Positions 6,098 to 11,440 of a stretch of 11,440 bases of DNA are shown here, piece by piece (position 1 is the stretch's first letter; each line of letters opens with the position of its first letter). A program made the translations under genes and the position numbers. The stretch is from Actinomycetota bacterium (GTDB lineage Bacteria > Actinomycetota > Actinomycetes > Nanopelagicales > Nanopelagicaceae): positions 1 to 11,440 of the forward strand of contig RHAU01000010.1 of assembly GCA_010032125.1 (NCBI GenBank). The letters are read 5' to 3'. The notes under the pieces are model-generated. The model was given only the letters and a program-made list of their open reading frames with translations. It was not told the DNA's origin and searched no databases.

Positions 6098-9000
6098 ATG
6101 AGTTTTACCCATCTCCATCTTGCAAGTGGTTACTCATTTAAATATGGCACCACCCACCCAGAAGATCTTGTTGCGCGCGCTCATGAGTTAGGAATGAATG
6201 CACTTGCCCTCACCGATCGCGATGGCCTTGCCGGCGCAATTCGTTTTGTTCGTAGCTGTACAGATTATTCAATCAATCCAATTCTTGGCATTGATATCGA
6301 ATCTGAAAATCAGACTCGAGTCGTATTGCTTGCAACTCCAGGCCAAGGTTGGAGCTCTCTTGTCAGATTGGTAAGTGCGTTAAAAGAAAGTGGAGCGCCA
6401 GCATCTCATTCCTTTTTCACAGCCCATTCCGACCTCACTTCTAATCTTCGGATTCTTTATGGACCGGATTCAAATATCGGCCGCGCACTTACATCTCGGC
6501 GATATGAAAAGGCTCTTGCTTTCTATAACCAATCGCGCGATTTATTTCTTGACCAAGGAATCGAATGTGTTTCACATCTTGTCTATGGCGATGGTCCGCG
6601 ATCCACAACCCATGCAGCGCGGATGTTGGGTTTTGCTCGGGACAACGATTTACCGGCAATTCTCACCAACGCGGTGCGGATGAAGGCCCGTGAGGATGCG
6701 CCTATCGCAGATATTTTGGATGCGACTCGTCATCTCATGCCGCTACATAAGAAGATAGTGGAGCGGAGTAATGCTGAAGGTTTTTTAAAAAGTAGCGAAG
6801 AAATGGCCTCTTTGGCTGATGAGATTGCTCGGGCTGCGGGGGAGCGAAACTCCACGCTCTTATTACGAACCACGCATGAGTGGGCAGAGCGCTCGCTTCT
6901 CTCGCCGAGCGGGGATATCGGAGTTGGCTCTATCCATCTTCCTGAACCCGAAGTCGTTGGCGCTAAGAACCACGAAGCAATGACCCGCGATCTTCGAAAT
7001 CGAACCTTTGCTGCCATCACCCATCGCTACGGCTCAGAGCGCAGCGATGTGCTCGAGAGAGTTGAGAAAGAACTCGCAATCATCGCGACTCTTGGTTACG
7101 AGTCATATTTCTTAACAGTTGCTGATGTTGTTCATCGCGCACGCGGTGCAGGAATTCGAGTTGCTGCTCGAGGAAGTGGCGCGGGGTCAATCGTCTGTTA
7201 TCTCTTAGGAATATCCGGCGTGGAACCGCTATCGCTAGGTTTGTTGATGGAGCGATTCTGCTCACCATTACGTCGCGCTCTTCCTGATATCGATATTGAT
7301 GTCGAATCAGCTCGTCGTCTTGAAATTTATGACCAGGTTTTTAACGCTTATGGAAAACGTGCCGCAACGGTTGCGATGGTTGATACCTATCGCGCTCGCC
7401 ATGCGATTCGCGATGTTGGAGCGGCGCTTGCACTACCGCCGATGGAGATCGATCTCGTAGCTAAATCATTGCCACATATTCGAGCACGGAATATCAGCGC
7501 ATCACTTACCAACCTTCCGGAGTTAAAGAATCTCAACCTTGATTCATCATTATGGAAGATGGCAATTCACCTTGCCGAACGCCTTGATGGTCTGCCGCGA
7601 AATCTTGCGATGCATCCTTGCGCCGTTGTCCTTTCTGATATCAGCCTCTATGACCGGGCACCGATTGAGATGAATGTCAGCGGCTATCCCATGGTCCAAT
7701 GGGATAAAGATGATGTTGAGGCGATTGGTTTATTAAAACTCGACATACTCGGAGTGCGGATGCAATCCACTCTGGCGTATTCGATTACAGAGATTGAGCG
7801 AACGACAGGGGAGCGGATTGATCTTGATGCCATTCCACTCGATGATCAAGCGACCTTTGATCTGATTCAATCAACGCGCACTCTTGGGTTATTTCAGATT
7901 GAGAGTCCAGGACAGCGGGAGCTCGTTGGAAAATTTTCTCCTAGTAGTTTCAATGACTTGATTATTGATATCTCGCTCTTTCGACCCGGACCAGTCAAGA
8001 GCGACATGATTACGCCATTTCTTAATGCCAGACAGGGATGGAGCGGCCGGGAGATATTCCACCCCGATCTGCTGCCGATTCTTGATCAGACCGAGGGCGT
8101 CGTTGTCTTTCACGAACAGGTTATCGAGATCATCGCGACCCTTACCGGTATCACCCTTGCGCAAGCAGATGAGAAGCGAAGATCCCTTGGCGATAAAGAG
8201 GGACAGCAAGAAGTATGCGATTGGTTCTTTCCTGCAGCTATCGCTCGCGGCTATCCGCTCAATGTGGTCAATGAGATTTGGGATGTGCTCCGGGCTTTTG
8301 CTTCCTTCGGTTTCTGCAAAGCCCATGCTGCAGCTTTCGCACTACCTACCTATCAATCAGCATGGTTAAAAACCCACTATCCCGCCGCATTTCTCGCTGG
8401 TGTATTGACCCACGATCCGGGGATGTATCCGAAGCGACTCATACTTGATGAAGTTCGCCAGAGTGATATCGATATCGCACCACTGGATATCAATTCTTCA
8501 GACTCCATCTATCGAGTTGAGAAGAACGATGGACGTTATGCAATTCGCTTAGCCCTCAGCGATCTCTCTGGTGCAAGCGAACGAGAGATTCAATCAATCA
8601 TCCACCACCGCCCCTATCTCGATCTGAGTGATTTCATCCATCGCAGCGGCGTCTCACGCCCCACGGCTGAAGCGATTCTTATGGTCGGTGGTTTTGATTC
8701 ACTTCATCCCGAACTTAATCGTCGCGATCTCTTATTACATCTGATGGATATCTATCGCTGGTCTACATCGCATCGAACTGCCCACGGTTCACAACTCACC
8801 TTTGGTTTCACACCACCCTTATCTAAAAGCGGACTTCCTGATCTGCGCCGCGATGAACGAGTACGCCATGAAGTCACCCATCTTGGAATGGATGTCTCTC
8901 ATCACATGATTGAGTTCTATTCCGATTTTCTTAATCAGATTGGCGCAGTTCGTTCATGTGATCTTCTCTCACATCGTTCAAAATCATCAGTCCTTGTTGC

Positions 9001-9271
9001 TGGCGTTAAAGTTGCTCTTCAAACACCACCTGTTCGTTCTGGAAAACGCGTGATGTTCTTAACCCTTGATGATGGTTATGGATGTAGCGATGCGACTTTC
9101 TTTGAAGATATGCAACGCTCGTGCGCAGAAACTCTCCGTAATTCATGGCTCTTATTAGTGCGCGGAGAGATTCGCCGTACTGGAGCACGTGGAATCTCAC
9201 TTCGCGCTACTGGAGCATGGGAACTCTCAGCCGAATATGAGAAGTGGCGTAATCTCGCAGCCTGTGAGTGA
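6098..9271 (+). CDS. dnaE2: Error-prone DNA polymerase III alpha subunit DnaE2 (ImuC)
   Basis: The 1057-aa protein is a C-family DNA polymerase of the length typical of DnaE2. It opens with a PHP domain (His5-Leu-His7, then LALTDRDGLAGAIRF at about 36-50). The polymerase active site is intact: PDIDID with Asp397 and Asp399, and the third catalytic Asp549 in LLKLDILG. Further family blocks are RGSGAGSIVCYLLG (about 359-372), SLFRPGPVKSDM, SFGFCKAHAAAFALPTYQSAWLK and LTHDPGMYPKRL. An OB-fold region follows (about 965-1045). The tau-binding tail of replicative DnaE is absent. QLTFGF (899-904) could bind the sliding clamp (inference). DnaE2 performs mutagenic translesion synthesis after damage, which fits the upstream LexA box. 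ATG 6098 lies 7 nt after the DUF6504 stop with only a weak Shine-Dalgarno. dinB starts 4 nt after the stop. Confidence 0.92.
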   Translation: MSFTHLHLASGYSFKYGTTHPEDLVARAHELGMNALALTDRDGLAGAIRFVRSCTDYSINPILGIDIESENQTRVVLLATPGQGWSSLVRLVSALKESGAPASHSFFTAHSDLTSNLRILYGPDSNIGRALTSRRYEKALAFYNQSRDLFLDQGIECVSHLVYGDGPRSTTHAARMLGFARDNDLPAILTNAVRMKAREDAPIADILDATRHLMPLHKKIVERSNAEGFLKSSEEMASLADEIARAAGERNSTLLLRTTHEWAERSLLSPSGDIGVGSIHLPEPEVVGAKNHEAMTRDLRNRTFAAITHRYGSERSDVLERVEKELAIIATLGYESYFLTVADVVHRARGAGIRVAARGSGAGSIVCYLLGISGVEPLSLGLLMERFCSPLRRALPDIDIDVESARRLEIYDQVFNAYGKRAATVAMVDTYRARHAIRDVGAALALPPMEIDLVAKSLPHIRARNISASLTNLPELKNLNLDSSLWKMAIHLAERLDGLPRNLAMHPCAVVLSDISLYDRAPIEMNVSGYPMVQWDKDDVEAIGLLKLDILGVRMQSTLAYSITEIERTTGERIDLDAIPLDDQATFDLIQSTRTLGLFQIESPGQRELVGKFSPSSFNDLIIDISLFRPGPVKSDMITPFLNARQGWSGREIFHPDLLPILDQTEGVVVFHEQVIEIIATLTGITLAQADEKRRSLGDKEGQQEVCDWFFPAAIARGYPLNVVNEIWDVLRAFASFGFCKAHAAAFALPTYQSAWLKTHYPAAFLAGVLTHDPGMYPKRLILDEVRQSDIDIAPLDINSSDSIYRVEKNDGRYAIRLALSDLSGASEREIQSIIHHRPYLDLSDFIHRSGVSRPTAEAILMVGGFDSLHPELNRRDLLLHLMDIYRWSTSHRTAHGSQLTFGFTPPLSKSGLPDLRRDERVRHEVTHLGMDVSHHMIEFYSDFLNQIGAVRSCDLLSHRSKSSVLVAGVKVALQTPPVRSGKRVMFLTLDDGYGCSDATFFEDMQRSCAETLRNSWLLLVRGEIRRTGARGISLRATGAWELSAEYEKWRNLAACE

Positions 9272-9275
9272 TCCC

Positions 9276-10472
9276 ATGACAGAGCACGCAACGATCCTCC
9301 ATGTTGATATGGATGCGTTCTATGCATCGGTCTCCGAACTCGACCACCCCGAATATCGCGGTAAACCATTAGTTGTAGGCGCAGGAGCCCGTGGCGTTGT
9401 GCTCTCAGCAAATTACGCGGCGCGAAAATTTGGCATCAGAGCAGCGATGCCTGTGGGTCGGGCGCAACGGATGGCGCCTCATGCAATCTTCATTCCACCA
9501 GACCACGATCGCTATGCCGAAGTATCAAGAAGAGTTATGGAGGTTTTCTTCGAATATACCCCGCTCGTGGAACCACTCTCACTCGATGAGGCTTTTCTTG
9601 ATGTCACTGGCTCGCGTCGCCTCTTTGGGACAGGGCGAGAGATCGCCCAATCCATTCGAGAGCGGATTAAAAAACAAGAGCGAATCACATGTTCTGTTGG
9701 GATTGCCACCACTAAGTTCATTGCAAAACTTGCCTCAGGCCGCTGTAAACCAGATGGTTTACTTGAAATTGCTCACGATCGAGTTCTCACTTTTCTTCAT
9801 CCATTACCCGTCAATGAAATATGGGGAGTCGGTCCGAAAACAAATGAAGAGTTGATACGACTGGGGTTACGCACAGTTGCCGACATCGCGCACACTCCGG
9901 TCGAGACTTTAAAACGGGCGCTCGGAGATAGCGCCGGAGTTTCGCTGTATGAACTTGCATGGGGGCGCGATTACCGCGATGTGACACCAGACGCTCCAGA
10001 GAAGAGCATTAGCGCCGCCGAGACTTTCGCTTTTGATATTGATGATAGGGAAGATATACATCGAGAATTATTGAGACTTTCGGAGCGAGCCACCTCTCGA
10101 ATGAGAAAGCGTGGCCTTCGCGCTAAGACAATCGGCCTCAAAGTTAGATTTTCAGATTTCACAAATATCACTCGCTCCAAAACACTTGCATTACCCATCA
10201 ATGGGACGCATGAAGTTTTTGATATCGCACGAGAGTTGTATGCCGCTCTTCGTTTGGATCGCGCCAGGATTCGATTACTAGGAATCTCTCTTGAGAATTT
10301 GGCCGACGAAAGTGGCGCTGTGGATCAACTACTTCTGGGTGAACGGGAGAAGGGCTGGCGAGAAGCGCAGCAAGCAATAGATCGGGCGATCGCTCGCTTT
10401 GGTCGAGGCTCCGTAACTCCGGCTCGCCTCATTGATGATTTAGAAAGGGAAGACACAGAACCTTCGCAGTGA
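9276..10472 (+). CDS. dinB: DNA polymerase IV (DinB, Y-family translesion polymerase)
   Basis: From ATG 9276 the protein is 398 aa and complete. Catalytic residues are Asp11 in HVDMDAF and Asp104-Glu105 in PLSLDEAFLD. Phe15 is the likely steric gate. Also present are LSANYAARKFGIRAAMP (43-59), CSVGIATTKFIAKLASGRCKPDG in the palm/fingers, the helix-hairpin-helix IWGVGPKT-x-x-x-L, and a C-terminal little-finger domain. QLLLG (from Gln351) resembles the internal clamp-binding motif. Because all three acidic residues are present this is an active polymerase, not the catalytically dead ImuB. The frame is open back to 9189, inside dnaE2. ATG 9276 is chosen because the family begins here and it lies 4 nt after the dnaE2 stop. 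GTG 9264 is an alternative. It is probably induced with dnaE2 from the upstream LexA-controlled promoter. Confidence 0.94.
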   Translation: MTEHATILHVDMDAFYASVSELDHPEYRGKPLVVGAGARGVVLSANYAARKFGIRAAMPVGRAQRMAPHAIFIPPDHDRYAEVSRRVMEVFFEYTPLVEPLSLDEAFLDVTGSRRLFGTGREIAQSIRERIKKQERITCSVGIATTKFIAKLASGRCKPDGLLEIAHDRVLTFLHPLPVNEIWGVGPKTNEELIRLGLRTVADIAHTPVETLKRALGDSAGVSLYELAWGRDYRDVTPDAPEKSISAAETFAFDIDDREDIHRELLRLSERATSRMRKRGLRAKTIGLKVRFSDFTNITRSKTLALPINGTHEVFDIARELYAALRLDRARIRLLGISLENLADESGAVDQLLLGEREKGWREAQQAIDRAIARFGRGSVTPARLIDDLEREDTEPSQ

Positions 10473-10524
10473 TGCGAGAGATATTCGACTTTCCCCAACT
10501 ATTCGCCTCCGCTAGTGTGTGGTT

Positions 10525-10881
10525 ATGCCGCTTTCCGACCACGAGAAACGCCTCCTCGATGAGATGGAGCGCGCTCTTGCTGCCGATGACCCCAAGCTCA
10601 TCTCGGCATTTAGCGGAAAAAATCCACGACGTTCACGAGCGGTTGCAGGCTTTGCCCTCATCGTTCTCGGCATTTTCGTCCTCTTTGCAGGGCTGGTCTC
10701 ACAGCTTCCGCCGCTTGGAATCGGCGGCTTTGTCATCTCCTTGATTGGAGCGGTTCTTGCAGTTTCCAACCTCGCTGGCCTCGTTAAGGGAGTAAAGGTC
10801 CCGGCGGCAGCGGGAAAGAAAGGTTCGAAGTGGAGCGCGCGATTTGAAGAGCGCTGGGATAAGCGCAATTTCTCTGAGTAA
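10525..10881 (+). CDS. DUF3040-family membrane protein
   Basis: The 118-aa protein begins with MPLSDHEKRLLDEMERAL, the signature opening of the actinobacterial DUF3040 family. The first 40 residues are charged and helical (cytosolic). Two membrane segments follow, near residues 43-62 and 66-86, and then a basic, Gly/Lys-rich tail ending in WSARFEERWDKR. Function is unknown. In many Actinobacteria the gene lies just ahead of mraZ and the division cluster, as here. ATG 10525 is preferred over the GTG two codons earlier because the conserved N-terminus starts there. No Shine-Dalgarno is seen. TAGTGT (10513-10518) lies 6 nt before the ATG and could be the -10 of a leaderless promoter. Otherwise the gene is read from dinB, 52 nt upstream. 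A terminator follows at once, separating it from mraZ. Confidence 0.88.
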   Translation: MPLSDHEKRLLDEMERALAADDPKLISAFSGKNPRRSRAVAGFALIVLGIFVLFAGLVSQLPPLGIGGFVISLIGAVLAVSNLAGLVKGVKVPAAAGKKGSKWSARFEERWDKRNFSE

Positions 10882-10897
10882 GTAACGCCTTCTCCCT

Positions 10898-10920
10898 GCC
10901 CGCTTTGGCGGGCTTTTTTT
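10898..10920 (+). terminator. Rho-independent terminator after the DUF3040 gene
   Basis: A GC-only 6-bp stem, GCCCGC (10898-10903) with GCGGGC (10908-10913), closes a TTTG loop and is followed directly by seven T residues (10914-10920). It starts 16 nt past the DUF3040 stop. This ends the SOS-operon/DUF3040 transcription and isolates the mraZ promoter. Confidence 0.92.
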
Positions 10921-10985
10921 ATGCCCAAACCCAACTCAACGATCGCTGCCGTCCAGTGGAGGGAGCGACTTTTTGCCATGCGAGG

Positions 10986-11031
10986 AAATGGAGGGGGGTG
11001 GTTGAAAATGGAGAGAAAGGGAGTAAAGTGG
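10986..11031 (+). promoter_or_regulatory. MraZ operator: five tandem units with a 10-bp period
   Basis: The hexamers AAATGG (10986), GGGTGG (10996), AAATGG (11006), AAAGGG (11016) and AAGTGG (11026) each start exactly 10 bases after the previous one. MraZ is known to bind tandem TGGG-type repeats with a 10-bp period (three units in E. coli) upstream of its own operon. The repeats lie one helical turn apart, on one face of the DNA. They cover the promoter below and sit upstream of a recognisable mraZ gene, so autoregulation is the straightforward reading. Confidence 0.85.
11002..11029 (+). promoter_or_regulatory. Probable mraZ / division-cluster promoter
   Basis: TTGAAA (11002-11007) and TAAAGT (11024-11029) are separated by 16 nt and match sigma-70-type -35 and TANNNT -10 elements. 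Both elements lie inside the 10-bp repeat array. The predicted start point is near 11036, giving a leader of about 45 nt before GTG 11081. Confidence 0.6.
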
Positions 11032-11039
11032 GGAATCAC

Positions 11040-11057
11040 GCAGAACGGGGGTTCTGC
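11040..11057 (+). other. Hairpin in the mraZ leader (7-bp stem, GGGG loop)
   Basis: GCAGAAC (11040-11046) and GTTCTGC (11051-11057) form a perfect 7-bp stem around a GGGG loop. There is no T-run, so it is not a terminator. It would lie within a few nucleotides of the predicted 5' end of the mRNA and 12 nt before the Shine-Dalgarno. Its role is unknown. Confidence 0.5.
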
Positions 11058-11068
11058 AGCAGTTCGTA

Positions 11069-11075
11069 GGGGAGG
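11069..11075 (+). promoter_or_regulatory. Ribosome binding site of mraZ
   Basis: GGGGAGG with a 5-nt spacer to GTG 11081 is the strongest Shine-Dalgarno in the window and decides the non-ATG start. Most other genes here have weak sites or none. Confidence 0.8.
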
Positions 11076-11080
11076 TTTAC

Positions 11081-11440
11081 GTGTTTCTCGGCACCCACGA
11101 ACCTCGCCTTGATGACAAAGGCCGATTAATACTTCCCGCAAGATTTCGCGATGAATTAGCAAATGGTCTTGTCATAACAAAAGGACAAGAACGTTGCCTC
11201 TATGTATTTCCCAGTACTGAGTTCGCTCGAATAACAGAACAACTTCGACAAACACCACTGACTGCAAAAGCTGCACGTGACTACATGCGCGTCATGTTTG
11301 CCGGTGCACATGACGAGATTCCAGATAAACAAGGACGAGTAACTATCCCAAGCGGTTTACGTGAATACGCAGGTCTCGAAAAAGAATCCGTTGTTATTGG
11401 CGCAAATACCCGAGTCGAAATTTGGGATGCAAAGGCGTGG
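11081..11440 (+). CDS. mraZ: MraZ, transcriptional regulator of the division/cell-wall cluster (partial, cut by window end)
   Basis: The frame starts at GTG 11081 and is open to the window end (120 codons). Family length is about 143, so only a short tail is missing. It has two AbrB/SpoVT-like DNA-binding halves with the paired D-x-x-GR signatures: DDKGRLILPARFRDEL (residues 11-26) and DKQGRVTIPSGLREYAGL (82-99). The N-terminal FLGTHEPRLD is typical. MraZ forms ring-shaped oligomers that bind 10-bp repeats and regulate mraZ and the following division genes. Start choice is supported by GGGGAGG (11069-11075), 5 nt before the GTG. The repeat array and promoter upstream (10986-11031) fit autorepression. 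The adjoining rsmH/ftsL genes would lie beyond the window. Confidence 0.96.
   Translation, partial: MFLGTHEPRLDDKGRLILPARFRDELANGLVITKGQERCLYVFPSTEFARITEQLRQTPLTAKAARDYMRVMFAGAHDEIPDKQGRVTIPSGLREYAGLEKESVVIGANTRVEIWDAKAW

Noticed and set aside
7889..8326. 145-aa minus-strand open frame inside dnaE2
   Set aside because: It is antisense to conserved DnaE2 polymerase blocks and has no family features.
9189..9275. 29-residue N-terminal extension of DinB
   Set aside because: It lies inside the dnaE2 coding region in another frame. DinB proteins begin a few residues before the HVDMDAF motif.
9391..9855. 154-aa plus-strand open frame inside dinB
   Set aside because: It is an out-of-frame shadow of the polymerase gene with no recognisable features.
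10986..11031. Short tandem repeats considered as a CRISPR or microsatellite
   Set aside because: The units are only 10 bases, degenerate and without spacers. Position and phase fit the MraZ operator.
10921..11112. 63-aa plus-strand open frame just before mraZ
   Set aside because: Its ATG directly abuts the terminator T-run and it passes through the MraZ repeats and the mraZ Shine-Dalgarno. No coding features are seen.
10512..11162. 216-aa minus-strand open frame across the DUF3040 gene, terminator and mraZ leader
   Set aside because: It would run through a terminator, the 10-bp repeat array and two real genes on the other strand. The sequence is low-complexity and basic, with no family features.

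Overview
The window looks like chromosomal DNA of an actinobacterium (Actinomycetota) of moderate G+C, by eye near 50%. The clues are a perfect actinobacterial LexA operator (TCGAAC-N4-GTTCGA), DUF3040 and DUF6504 proteins, and a dinB - DUF3040 - mraZ order leading into the cell-division cluster. A small-genome planktonic lineage such as Nanopelagicales would fit, but that placement is a guess. No RNA gene, insertion sequence, phage gene or CRISPR array is visible, and no gene-free stretch reaches 300 bases.

Left part, all on the minus strand and read right to left. A secreted 5'-nucleotidase-type phosphoesterase (about 5680-3644) ends at a strong hairpin terminator. Next comes a DoxX-like membrane protein (3499-3080), preceded by a cluster of TTGAA half-sites that looks like an operator and followed by its own terminator. 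A tightly packed set of five genes follows: TauE/SafE permease, YbaK-type tRNA deacylase, alpha/beta hydrolase, a CrtA-like carotenoid monooxygenase, and a DUF422/CruF-like carotenoid protein cut by the left edge. Their junctions are 7 nt or less, or overlapping (TGATG, ATGA), except for 14 nt before the last gene. The last two genes point to modification of carotenoid psi-end groups, with more pathway genes expected beyond the edge.

Centre and right, plus strand. The divergent region at about 5680-5790 holds a promoter whose -10 abuts a perfect LexA box that itself contains the ATG of the first gene. This implies a leaderless, DNA-damage-induced transcript. The operon encodes a DUF6504 protein, the error-prone polymerase DnaE2 (1057 aa) and a catalytically intact DNA polymerase IV (DinB). 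It is a translesion-synthesis cassette in which DinB occupies the place usually taken by imuA'/imuB. A DUF3040 membrane protein and a terminator follow.

At the right edge mraZ begins with GTG 11081 and is cut by the window end. Upstream lie five RRRKGG-type units at an exact 10-bp period (10986-11031) with a promoter embedded in them, the expected MraZ autorepression operator. A 7-bp GGGG-loop hairpin and a strong Shine-Dalgarno sequence sit in the leader.
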